From Budorcas taxicolor (lineage: Eukaryota > Chordata > Mammalia > Artiodactyla > Bovidae), in assembly GCF_023091745.1 (NCBI RefSeq), contig NC_068926.1, forward strand, positions 64,850,001-64,914,000: a stretch of 64,000 nt of DNA, given 5' to 3'. The notes beneath the pieces were generated by a model that was not told the origin of the DNA, ran no database searches, and worked only from the letters and a program-made list of their open reading frames with translations. Below are positions 54,680 to 64,000 of this stretch, piece after piece (the first letter of the stretch is position 1; each line of letters begins with the position of its first letter). Made by a program: the position numbers and the translations under genes.

Positions 54680-54891
54680 CTAAGTCCATGGGGTTTGCAC
54701 AGAGTCGGACACGACTGAGCAACTTTGCTTTCACTTTTCACTTTCATGCATTGGAGAAGGAAATGGCAACCCACTCCAGTGTTCTTGCCTGGAGAATCCC
54801 AGGGACGAGGGAGCCTGGTGGGCTGCCGTCTCTGGGGTCACACAGAGTCGGACACGACTGAAGCGACTTAGCAGCAGCAGCAGCAGCAGCA
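54680..54891 (+). mobile_element. BOV-A2 SINE, 5'-truncated
   Basis: Only the end of monomer 1 (GTCGGACACGACTGAGCAAC), the linker CACTTTTCACTTTCATGC and complete monomer 2, ending in seven AGC units (54871-54891). Confidence 0.93.
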
Positions 54892-55009
54892 AGGTGGCAC
54901 ACTGAAGCTTCTGTCCTCAACCCGAGACTCAAGAAATGTGGGTCTCAGATAGTAATAGGGAAGCTGGGCTGGACTCCAGTTTAATCTGCCTCCAGAACCC
55001 AGGGCCTCC

Positions 55010-55165
55010 TGGTTCCTCCCCAAACTGTAGGGTCCTCAAGGACAGAATTGGGGTCTGCCATTTCTGTATCTTCAGGGCCCAGGACAAAGTATGACTCTTA
55101 GAAGACTCTGAGCAAATGCTGAGCATCAGCAGATCTTGACATTCAATATAGAACGAATACGTGGA
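55010..55165 (+). repeat. L2 fragment (weak)
   Basis: GTAGGGTCCTCAAGGACAGAATTGG, GTATCTTCAGGGCCCAGG. Confidence 0.6.
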
Positions 55166-55324
55166 TGAGAGAATGAACAAGTCTCCCCTCAACCAAAGAG
55201 ACGCTTTTCATGTCTGTGATCTAATTCATTCCTGCCCACCTAACCTCCAGGTGAGCCAATGTGAAGGCCAAGTGTGTGCTTGCTTCCCAAGAATGGCAAA
55301 CATGCCTGCCAGCATTGGGGAGGC

Positions 55325-55615
55325 AAGATGACGTCGTGGTTAAAGGCATGGTCTCTGACATCTGGTGATCTGAGTGCAAATCCCAGCGATGCCTCTCCTG
55401 AGTTGTCAATTCATCCCTCTGAGCCTCACAGGTTATACCAGAAGTCATAACAGAAATATCTCAGAGAGTAGTTGTGAGTATGATGAGATATACATATATA
55501 TATGTATCTATGTGTATGTATACATATACGTATATGTATATATGTGTATATAAAACCTCTGGCATGGTATCTGGTAAGCACTCCATAAACATTAGCTGTT
55601 ATTATTATTATTAAC
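55325..55615 (+). repeat. MIR split by a microsatellite
   Basis: GACGTCGTGGTTAAAGGCATGG through GTAGTTGTGAGTATGATGAG, then CTCTGGCATGGTATCTGG after the microsatellite. Confidence 0.8.
55484..55553. repeat. Degenerate (TATG)n microsatellite
   Basis: TATACATATATATATGTATC and similar alternating purine/pyrimidine units grown inside a MIR. Confidence 0.9.
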
Positions 55616-55619
55616 ACTG

Positions 55620-56830
55620 CTGATGTTGGGATGAGCAGAGATCCAGGTAGGAATGGGGTATCCATGGAGAGAAGTACATGGTACACCTCTGAATGAGTAC
55701 CAGGGGTCCCACAGGAGCAGGAAATACAGACCACTGGCAACTGCATCAGTTAGCTATAATCACAATAATGTAACAAACAACCAGAAAGCCCCAGAAATAT
55801 ACGGATTTAATTAGTTGATCTGTTAGTGGCAAGCTGGAGCATGGCTGAGCTAGACTCTTCACTGAGGTTTCGGCTAAGGGTAGTTCAACATGTGTCTGTT
55901 CTGGGGCCAGGCTAGGGGGAAGGGGCAGCTACCTTGGTGGAGCACCTCTCCCAGCCATGGCAGAAACATGTAAGGCCCCTGGACACCGAAGCTTGGAAAG
56001 GACACTCTATCACTTCCACCGATGGCCAGAGGAAAACACAAGGCCAAACCTGAAGTGAAGGATGAGGAGCACAGACCTTGCCTGCCTCTTGAGTGGGAAG
56101 AACAGCCACATCTCATGGCTAAGGGCATGGATACAGGGAGGAGGGAGGAATTCGGGCCAGGGATGTGTTTCCCCCAACAACCAAACACTAGGCAAACCTC
56201 AGAAAGGGTTCTCACACTGCCCTGGCCTGCTCGCCTCACAGCTTCTGCAGCCCCTGTGCCATCAACTCCTGGTCAAAATCTGGAAGACCCCAGCAGCAAC
56301 ACTGGCAGTCTGTGGGGACCCCCAACCTCACCTTCCCAACATCTGGACCTGCTCCGGGGAGCCATTAATCTCGGGCAATTTCTTTCCTCACTTGATTTGT
56401 TTATTTAAGGAAAACAAGTTGCTCTTAATTAGAAACACTGCTGTCGAAATGTTCATTGCATCCTAGGCTGCCTATGTTCAGACCTTCTGCCTAAAATTAT
56501 ACCTGCGCTCTGAACATCTGTGAGTCTGTTCGGTGAGTGGCCTAAGTGCAGGCTTCTGGCGGGGGAGATGTGGGTTGTCCTGGGGGCTGAGGGAGGTGGG
56601 GGGCAGAGGAAGACACAGCTTCAGAGCAAAGGCACTTGGGAAAATGAACATCCGACACCCCAACACTCTGCTCAGAGCTGGCACCACTGATCACTGAATC
56701 AACACTCGGCAGGTACGCACTCAAGCACAGTGCAGACGTGCAGAGCACACAGAAGAGGAGCCTTTAAAGGCTCAGAGACGTGTTCTGTTAGGACGCTCTC
56801 AGCAGTGTTTACAGCGCCCTCAACACCTTA
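55620..56830. other. Single-copy stretch
   Basis: No repeat family recognised; an AT-rich block at 56350-56465 (TTTGTTTATTTAAGG, GCTCTTAATTAGAAAC) is a candidate regulatory element. Long frames at 55874-56466 show no domain. Confidence 0.4.
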
Positions 56831-56874
56831 TCAGCCCTGTGGACACCGAGTCTCACCTGCACAGATGCACATGT

Positions 56875-57930
56875 TCAGAAACACACACACACACATGCGA
56901 CACACACAGAAGTTACTTTGCCCCACAGACAGGCAAACACATGAAACACACATCCTACACCCAGGGACGGGTAAAAAGACACAAGGCCTCATCCTAGGCA
57001 CACACATTCGGAAACTTGCGCACACACAGGAGACACGCACAAACACCACACTGCAACATCCAGAAACACATTCGGAGACACCTCACGTGCACACTGAGAC
57101 GCACTCAAATGGACACAGCAACACAAACCCAATAGCAACACTAAGAAACACACACATATACACAGAGACACAACCAAGCACAACGCTTCACGCAGGGGCA
57201 CACACCCAGAAACACACGTGTACACACACAGATGACTAAGTTCACACTGCAAAACACACAGGTACACATCCATAGAAACGCACACATACACAGAGACACA
57301 GTCAAATGTGCCCTCTCTCACTCACAGACACACGTGCTCAGAACCTCACACATGCACACAGAGACACTCACAGAGGCTGCACCACAGCAGACAGGCACAC
57401 TCACACAAAGGATGAGGAGTGTGCAGTGCTGTACACACGCACGCGCAGAGACACAAAGGTGCACCGAGAAACATGTAGACGCAACTGCAAGTTTACACTC
57501 ATGTCACTGCACACAGGTGCGTACGTGCACACACACGCAGGTGCCCACAGATGCCCACACAGACAACATACACATGTGCCCTGGCCACCCCACATAGCTC
57601 CTCAAACACAGAGACTGGCACACAGACCCTCACGACACATGTGTGCATCTGATCACACACACACAACGGCTTAACACTCACAGTTGCTTATGCATACCCA
57701 CACTCACACTGCCTCACACAGGCACGTGCACACACACACAAATGCCTAAGTCCATGGACAGGCAATCTCACGAGTACACACTCATACGGACACTAGTCTC
57801 ACATGTGCCCACACATGCTCCAGGGTTTTATGTGACTCATACTCACATGAGCACACGTATGCATACTACATGAGAACCTATACAGAGGCACACGTTACAC
57901 ACATGTGTCTATACAGACACACACGTCCTA
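56875..57930. repeat. Degenerate CA-rich low-complexity tract, over 1 kb
   Basis: The plus strand is rich in CACA, ACACA and CAGAGACAC/CAGAAACAC words with little T and few long homogeneous runs. Irregular CA-rich units with scattered G recur for about 1 kb. All long frames on it (Cys/Val-rich on minus, His/Thr-rich on plus) are composition artefacts. Confidence 0.88.
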
Positions 57931-58106
57931 TTCCACCAGGAAAGCAAACTGTTCGTTTTCTGAATCCTGGAAGTCGAGCCCGCAGATAAGAGCTAACACA
58001 TGGTGGAGCTGCTCCCACTCCAGGCCAGGCTGCATGCCTGTTAACTCACTCCGTGTTGGCCAAGATGAGGTCTGTCTTCCCTGTGGAGGTTTTAGCACGG
58101 ACCCAG

Positions 58107-58312
58107 GGCTTCCCTGGTGGCTCAGACAGTAAAGAATCCGCCTGTAATGCGGGAGACCTGGGTTCAGTCCCTAGGTTGGGAAGATCCTCTGGAGGAGGGC
58201 ACGGCAACCCACTCCAGTATACTTGCCTGGAGAATCCCCACGGACAGAGAAGCCTGGCGGGCTACAGTCCAGGGGGTCGCAAAGAGTCGGACACGGCTGA
58301 GCAGCTGAGCAC
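58107..58312 (+). mobile_element. Bov-tA SINE
   Basis: GGGCTTCCCTGGTGGCTCAG, GGTTCAGTCCCTAGGTTGGG, GAGTCGGACACGGCTGAGC. Confidence 0.95.
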
Positions 58313-59135
58313 AGCACAGGGGTTACCTAGTACAGGGAGGGATGTAGATATCCCAAGCCTTGGAACCATTCAGAAAGAAATAAGACTGGCTAACTGACAG
58401 CCTTCCTCCACAATCTCAGCCACCTGCCCACACACACACGTACACAAGACACTTTCCCGGCGTGGCTGTTCCTGCAGGGAACAGCAGCCTCGCCTGATCA
58501 GACAGCCTCAGAAGATGGAGGACTGCCCAGATATACTGAACTTCTCTGCCCTGCATCCCTCCACAGCTGCAAAGTTGGAGCCATGGAGACAGCTTACCTC
58601 TACCTCCTGTTGTCATGGCGACGCAGCAGCTGGATGCATCCAGTGCTCCTAGACCGCCTGGGGCTCCCCACTAGGAGCTGCTGGTCCAGAAGTGCTTTTA
58701 TGAGGAAGGAGCGAGTAGTGGGGGGTGGGGGGGTCGGGGGGGAGACTGCAGGTGTCAGATGATCCGAGAGAACAAGGGCCCTGCTCCCCAGCCAAGGATC
58801 AGTCACCTGGTGCTCAGGGCCAGCCTCCCTGGGGACAACAGCACCCAGAGGCCCGTGTGCAAGACTCAAAACAGACAGCCTTGCTGCTGCACTCGTGCAG
58901 CCCCAGCCTCACCAGGTGCACCAAGCACCTCCCACGCACTGTCTCGGCTATCAGCTCCTCACTGTACTACAGAGGGACCGGGGTTCAGAGGGCGAAGTGA
59001 TGGGTCAGACTCAGATGTGCCTCAGTCCTAGACCTCTTACACACTATGTTACACCACCTGCTGGGATTTGGAGGATTTCATCTCTGACAGTCACTCAGGG
59101 CTGTAAGAATGTCTGGATCTCTGGGGATATAGGAA
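58313..59135. other. Single-copy intronic stretch
   Basis: A G-rich run (58717-58743) is the only low-complexity feature. Confidence 0.4.
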
Positions 59136-59139
59136 ATCT

Positions 59140-59260
59140 CTTCCTTTTTACAGAAGCAGCAACTGGAGCTCAGAGAGGTCGAGTGATTTGCCCAAACTCA
59201 CATAGCAGATTGATGGCCGACTTGACGTTCAACCTCTTGACCCGAAGACGGGGTTTCCCC
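59140..59260 (-). repeat. MIR
   Basis: TTTTTACAGAAGCAGCAACTGGAGC, CTCACATAGCAGATTGATGG. Confidence 0.65.
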
Positions 59261-60640
59261 AGGACATCAAATACCAGCCTCTGACACCCTCGAAGCATCC
59301 CCGGGTCCTGGCAGCCTAGAGAGGCAGCTCGTAGCCTGCCTGGCCCCAGGTCAGAATCCCAAGCAACAGCAGCAGGTCCTCAGACTCCCACCTTATGCCT
59401 CAAGCACTGTCCTGGAACCACGCAGCAATGTTGTTCCCTAGAGGCAGACACCAGGTCTGCCACGGGGCCAGGGGAATACATCCGTTAGGTCCGTTAGGTC
59501 ACAAACAGAAGCACCTCCACTGCCTGCCTCACGGACCAACTAGTTCATGGAGATGACCCCGGCCCCAGGCTGGAACCCTAGGGAGTGAAGCAAGACTCCA
59601 TCTTGGGGGCTGTGACAACAGGGATGGCTCCAAAAATGACCCCTGGAGACCAGGTGGCCTCTTTGGAGCATGTTTTTCCTTAAGAGGAAAAAAGCGATCT
59701 GGCCAAACTCATGAGCTATGTGCTGGGCTCTGCAGAGCCTCGAAGGGCCTGGGGTGTGACAGACCACCCACAGCCTCAGAGTTGAGGATGACAGTGCCAG
59801 GGGTCCCCATCCAAATGTCCATTCCAATCTCTTTTCTGCTGAAGTTTGCACCTAGCCAGGCCCCAATCTGAATGGCCTCATTGAGCAGCTCAGGAAACTT
59901 CTCCCAAATTTTTAGCTCATCTAAGGAGCTGCAAGGAACGGGAGCTGATCCCCTGTCTCTAGCGTCTCTGCCAGCGAGGTGATTCGGCTCCGGCGATGAC
60001 GCTTGGGGCTGCTGGAAGGGCTTGGATGGGGGCGATCTGTCTGGACAGGTCCCCCTGCTTCCCTCTACACACACATACACACACACATACGCACGCACGC
60101 ACCAGAATGGACATAAGCAAGACTGCAAAGCACCCTACACAGAATTCATCACCCGGGCAGCCCTGGCTTCTTCTCCAGATGATGGGGAATCTCGTTTACC
60201 AGAGTATTACCCCCAACAAGGACCCTGTAAAGTCAACTTGAAAATACGTCCAGCTCCTTCTCCCTCAGAACTCTAACTGGCCAAGAAGGGGGTGATTCAT
60301 GAATCAAATGAAGGGGGCCCATTGCCTTCCCCCCGGCCCAGGTCAGCTGAGAAGCCCTAGACGTCCTATCTTGGGAACCGAGGGGGCGCCTGGAGGAAGG
60401 ACAAAGGATAAGCCAGCATGACCAACCCCTCTGCGGGAGGAGAGAAAGTTTGTCATCCACCCAGGGCCGGGCTGTCACCACTGGGGGTTCTCTACTCACC
60501 TGGCTCTGGACACTGAACCCCAGGCTCCAGGCAGCATCTGGAATCAGCAGCCCAGGTGGGGGACAGATACCCTTTGCAGCAGCTCTATGCCCTCTCCCTA
60601 AGGCCCCCCTGCTAGCAGGACCAGGCCCCTTTGCCCTTAC
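59261..60640. other. Single-copy stretch next to the CpG island
   Basis: Contains TCCGTTAGG in two direct copies (59482-59499) and a CA-rich microsatellite (60064-60104). Minus-strand frames here (for example 59709-60128) show no family I recognise. Confidence 0.4.
60064..60104. repeat. (AC)n/(GCAC)n microsatellite
   Basis: ACACACATACACACACACATACGCACGCACGCAC, given here as the repeat units ACAC, ATAC and GCAC. Confidence 0.9.
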
Positions 60641-61330
60641 CTGAGGGTCTCAGTCACTTGCAAACTCTGCCAACGGAGCCCAGCCAGCGCCCGGGGTCTC
60701 TCTCTGCGACTCTCGCGTCCCGCTTGGCGCACCCGCTCTGTGGGCGCCTTCCCAGCTGCCAGCTGCTGCAGTGGCATCCAGGAAAGGGAGACTGGATTTT
60801 CTTTCTCGCCGCCCAGTCTCCTCCCGGAGGCCCGAGGGGCTATTTCTTCGGGTCTGGTGCAAGGGGCATCCTCCGCGCCTCCAGCGGGAAAGTGGAAGAG
60901 TGTGCGTCCTGGATTGCAGCAGCGGCGACAGCGGTGGCCGGGGACGAGGAGGCGGTGGCGACGCCAGCCGGTGAGCCGGGGAGGCGGGCGGAGGCGAGAG
61001 GAAGTGCAAACCGGGCTCCTGCGAGCCTGGCGCTCGGGCGGGCTGGCGGGCGGGCGGCACTGCGGGTGCCCCGCGCCAAGGCGAGGCCCCGCGCAGGCAC
61101 CCGCCCGGGGATGCCCGGGCCCGCTGCGCGCTGGGCGCGGGCTGCGGCTGAGCGCGGGGCTCCGGCCGCCTCGCCTCCCTCTCTCTCGCTGCCTCCCTCC
61201 CTGCCTCGCTCGCTCCCCCGGACTTCACGTCTCTGGAGCCCGAGCTCCCAGCGCCGCTGCCGCCGCCGCCGCCGCCGCCAGCAGCACGCCTCAGCCCGGC
61301 GCGCTCCTCGCGCGGAGCCACAGCACTGCC
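60641..61330 (-). other. WSCD2: Candidate noncoding first exon of WSCD2
   Basis: The minus strand reads GACCCTCAG|GTAAGGGCAA across 60641/60640, a near-perfect splice donor. The sequence upstream on that strand is GC-rich CpG-island DNA with no TATA-like box. The 5' end is not defined by the sequence; 61330 is a rough limit. A long minus-strand open frame across it (61321 to 60650) has biased Arg/Gly/Pro/Ala composition and is most likely an effect of GC content. Confidence 0.5.
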
Positions 61331-61420
61331 TACCGCTTAACTCCTTGCATGCCACCTGGCCCTCCCGCAGCCTCCCGGGGAGCTGGGCAGGCCCGGTGCC
61401 AGGCCTGCTGCGGCCCTGGG
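60650..61420. promoter_or_regulatory. CpG island, probable WSCD2 promoter
   Basis: CpG dinucleotides are dense here, while the rest of the window is CpG-poor as expected for methylated mammalian DNA. The island holds GC boxes (GGGCGGG-type), a (GCC)n run near 61258-61280 and CT-rich tracts typical of TATA-less promoters. Its right edge is marked by a MIR copy at 61430. It is the only CpG island in the window and lies upstream of WSCD2 in the gene's orientation. Confidence 0.75.
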
Positions 61421-61429
61421 AAAAGGCCT

Positions 61430-61570
61430 CAGCCTCTAAGCCTCAGTTTCCCCATCCGTAAAATGGGCTCGAAAGACGCACGTCCTAGAATTGTCTGGAG
61501 AATTAACTGAGACGATTGTGGGACGAGCCAAGATCCCTGACATTGCGTAAGCGCTGATAAACGGCAGCGG
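61430..61570 (+). repeat. MIR at the CpG-island edge
   Basis: GCCTCAGTTTCCCCATCCGTAAAATGG, GTAAGCGCTGATAAACGG. Confidence 0.85.
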
Positions 61571-61694
61571 ATTTGTTGTTGCTGCTGCTGGTTTTGTTCA
61601 GGAGGCTTGCCACAGTGCCTCATTAATGGTAACCCCCCCCCCCAATAAAGGGCACTCTGGGGTTTTGGGGGGGTGGGGGCGGGTGTTTAGTTTG

Positions 61695-61890
61695 TTGTTT
61701 TACAAGCTACACAGGCAGTAAGTTTAAGCTGTGTGACCTCTGTCTGATCACTCACCCTCTCTGAGCCTGTTTCAGAATTTCCCTTCGGAGCTCTGTGACC
61801 TTGGACAAGTTTCCACCCTGAATCCCTGTATCCTCCTCTGTAAAGTGAGATGGTAGGTAATGCCCCCCTTCAAAGGATCTCCACTGAAAC
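61695..61890 (+). repeat. MIR copies (one or two)
   Basis: GTTTAAGCTGTGTGACCTCTG and GAGCTCTGTGACCTTGGAC suggest two overlapping MIR pieces. Confidence 0.65.
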
Positions 61891-61929
61891 TCTGGGAAAC
61901 GAGCCCACCTAAAGGAAGGGTCACTGCTG

Positions 61930-62110
61930 GGGGAGTGCCTCCTAAGTGCCACGTACTTCCACACATATGAAGCCCTTGAAAACAAGCCTCGAAGGCTGCT
62001 AGTTCCATTTTCATTTCCAGATGAGAGAACTGGGGCCAACAGAGGTTAAGAGACTCGACTAGCTTAGCACAGCTAGAAAGGAGCAGAGCTGGGATTGGTA
62101 CTCTGGAATT
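61930..62110 (-). repeat. MIR
   Basis: TTTCATTTCCAGATGAGAGAACTGG, GCACAGCTAGAAAGGAGCAG. Confidence 0.75.
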
Positions 62111-62585
62111 TCTGACTCCAAAACCATTGTCTGTTTAAGCTTGGAACTCAAGGAGAGGCTTTAAAGTGACCCTTTGCAGACTCTTCTTCATTTAAACTAA
62201 CAAGAAGAATTCATTCCTGCATTTCTTCTTTATCAGAGCAATCATTTCCCCAACTATAAAATTAATTCTCATCTAATGTACATAATTCAGAAAATACTAA
62301 ATAAAAAGAAGAAAAGCAAATCAACTCCATTCTTATCACCCAGAGATGATGATTTTTAACATCTTGGTGTAGTTCCTTCCAGTCTTTTTTCTATACCTAC
62401 ATGTAAAACCATGTAGAATCATCCATTCTCTATCAGGAGATGGGTAGGGCTTGGCAAATGCAACTCATAAATCCTTTGTGAAGGCTGAGCCCCCAGTTTC
62501 ACAAAGAAAAAGACATGTAAATGCTCAATCAATGGCAGCTGCTGCTTTTTATTAGAAAGAAGTGATCTGAATAATACTAACACCA
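62111..62585. other. AT-rich flank, possible ancient repeat
   Basis: GTAGTTCCTTCCAGTCTTTTTTC (62371) resembles an old interspersed repeat that I cannot assign. Confidence 0.35.
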
Positions 62586-62589
62586 ATTG

Positions 62590-62820
62590 CTGAGAATTGC
62601 TGAGTCCTTACTAAGCAATAAGCACCATTTCTGTTAATTCTTTACAAACACCTTAAGGGATACATCTTGGAGTTGGTCCATTAGAAGATGAAAGACTGGA
62701 AAGATGGTTCATTTAACGATGAAGACTCAGAAAACTGAGGCCCAGAAAGGTGAGGTCAGTTGTTCAAAGGCACACAGCAAATTCATGGCAGAGCTGGAAT
62801 TAGAACTCCAGCTCATCTGC
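62590..62820 (-). repeat. MIR
   Basis: GAGTCCTTACTAAGCAATAAGC to GGCACACAGCAAATTCATGGC. Confidence 0.75.
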
Positions 62821-63139
62821 CCACCCCACCCCAGTCTCCAGCATGATTACAAATGGCAGATCCTCTGTGCCTTTCCCATGCCATCCTCTTCCCACCGCAA
62901 CTCACAGCCCTCTTGCTCTATCTCGGGGACAACTCTCCTCCAGGGAGCAATCCAGGGACTGACACCTGGTCAAGGAGCCCATTGCAGGGTCTGAGAAGTG
63001 TGCGACTGACCTCTGGCCATTTCCAGTCCACCTCCACCAAATCCCACTTCTCCCCGCCCCTCTGTCATGCCCCTCAGGAAGGAGCAGTGGGCTTCTCACA
63101 AAGTGGAAGAAGCCACAGGTGAAGCTCAAGGGCTAGGCA

Positions 63140-63260
63140 AGTGTCCTTGGGTTGATCACTCACCCCTTGGAGTCACCGCTTCATTATCCATGAAAGGACT
63201 AATGTCTTCCCTGCTTGCTTCTTAGGGTTTGGGGAAAATAACAGACTGGAAAGCACTTTG
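63140..63260 (+). repeat. MIR (weak)
   Basis: TGTCCTTGGGTTGATCACTCACC, TTATCCATGAAAGGAC. Confidence 0.5.
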
Positions 63261-63509
63261 AGAGTGGCAAAATTGTCATATATAATGGTGATGTTATAAC
63301 CATCACTGCCATCATCATCCAAGCATTTAAGGACAGAGTACCCTGGTTGTGCAGTGTTGAAAAGTGGGAGCCCTGGAGACAAGCTTGTTCTTCCCATATG
63401 GATGACCCCTCACAATGTATTGAAAGAATGATCTTTCCCCCACTGCCCTGTGGGCCCACTTGTGTCTCAAAACCCATGTTCCCCGCACGCGTGTAGGCAG
63501 GTTCAGGGC

Positions 63510-63790
63510 TTTCCATTCAGTTCTGTTGGTCGACTTGGTTATGTTTATATCAGTATCGCACGGTCTTAATTACTATAGCTTTATAATAGTCTTGATATCA
63601 ATAAAACACATTCTTTTAGCACTCTGTCTACAATATTATCTTGGATATTCTTGACTTTTTGAATTCACCTATCAATTTTAGAATTAGTTTATCAGGTCTC
63701 TCATACGACAATGACAAATACTGGCTGGGTTTGAACTGAGATGACATAGAGTCTGCAGATCAATTTGAAGAGATTTGCCATCATTACAGT
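63510..63790 (-). mobile_element. Old L1 ORF2-region fragment
   Basis: CTTAATTACTATAGCTTTATAATAGTCTTG and TATCTTGGATATTCTTGAC, as in reverse L1 ORF2. Confidence 0.7.
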
Positions 63791-63799
63791 ATTGAGTTT

Positions 63800-64000
63800 T
63801 CCAATCCCTCTACCTCACACCACATGCAGAAATAAATGCCAATTGAGCTGTAGATCTAAACGTGAAAGGCAAAATAACAAAGCTTCCGGAAGCCTATAAC
63901 AGAGGCAACCTTTATAACCTCGGGGGTAGGAGAAGACTTCTTGTTTAAGAAGTCTTGTTTAAGAAGCACTATTCAAAAAGGAAAATACCGATATATTTCA
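63800..64000 (+). mobile_element. Old L1 ORF2-region fragment, opposite orientation
   Basis: CTACCTCACACCACATGCAG, GATCTAAACGTGAAAGGC and AACAAAGCTTCCGGAAGCC follow forward L1 ORF2 (cleavage-distal) order. It holds a 14-bp tandem duplication (TCTTGTTTAAGAAG at 63939-63966) and runs off the right edge. Confidence 0.65.

Larger units (their letters stand above)
750..60640 (-). other. WSCD2: Inferred WSCD2 first intron (about 60 kb)
   Basis: The interval is bounded by the acceptor candidate at 750 and a strong minus-strand donor at 60640/60641 at the edge of a CpG island. No other convincing coding exon was found in it on either strand. It may still contain additional noncoding exons, so the single-intron model is an inference. 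Its content is listed in the repeat and single-copy entries. Confidence 0.5.

Noticed and set aside
56730..57873. Overlapping His/Thr-rich and Cys/Val-rich frames of 100-170 codons
   Set aside because: They are translations of the CA-rich repeat in different frames.
59709..60128. 139-codon minus-strand frame with a protein-like middle part
   Set aside because: Its middle reads like ordinary protein but I cannot match it to any family, the ends run through a CA microsatellite, and good splice signals are lacking. A search against mammalian proteomes would settle it.
60650..61510. Long open frames on both strands across the CpG island (up to 276 codons)
   Set aside because: Composition-driven (Arg/Gly/Ala/Pro-rich in several overlapping frames at once). 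GC-rich DNA lacks stop codons, and no domain is recognisable.

Overview
The window is nuclear DNA of a ruminant, probably a bovid. It carries many BovB LINEs (5'-truncated, ending in short ACTGA-type repeats), Bov-tA tRNA-derived SINEs, BOV-A2 dimer SINEs with (AGC)n tails and CHR-type SINEs. These sit among repeats shared by most mammals: MIR, L2, old L1, MER5A and MaLR/MLT1 LTRs. There are no bacterial, phage or plasmid features. The species cannot be fixed from the sequence.

The only protein-coding sequence I can support is near the left edge, on the minus strand. It is the first coding exon of WSCD2 (ATG at 713, splice donor after 335), encoding the cytoplasmic tail, the membrane anchor and the start of the stem of a type II Golgi-type protein. 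At the right end (about 60.65-61.42 kb) lies a CpG island. On the minus strand it contains a consensus donor (CAG|GTAAGG, exon end at 60641). I infer that this is the WSCD2 promoter and a noncoding first exon. The roughly 60 kb between would then be the first intron, and sequence right of about 61.4 kb would be upstream flank.

The inferred intron is mainly a record of transposon activity. From left to right: MIR and Bov-tA copies with a (CCAT)n tract (0-6 kb); a 1.45-kb BovB copy with a decayed reverse transcriptase (7.2-8.7 kb); a CHR SINE and an old L1 containing a nested Bov-tA (11.2-12.9 kb); MER5A copies (15.6, 19.4, 42.1, 44.1 kb); a reverse BovB copy and a solo LTR (20.4-21.6 kb); a second LTR-like element split by a SINE (25.6-26.3 kb); a BovB fragment with a 299-codon open frame (32.5-33.5 kb); a SINE within a SINE (33.5-33.9 kb); MLT1-like LTRs (23, 37-39, 53.8-54.4 kb); and more than 1 kb of degenerate CA-rich sequence (56.9-57.9 kb). 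The single-copy stretches between them include several AT-rich blocks with homeodomain/POU-type motifs that could be conserved enhancers of WSCD2.

No new gene system was found. The most informative signals are fine-scale events: exact target-site duplications around nested insertions, a 25-bp micro-retroinsertion made of little more than a SINE tail (49.7 kb), and a 13-bp perfect hairpin that looks like a template-switch scar (36.7 kb). Repeat family names are from memory of consensus sequences, and repeat boundaries are accurate to roughly 5-20 bp unless a duplication is stated.
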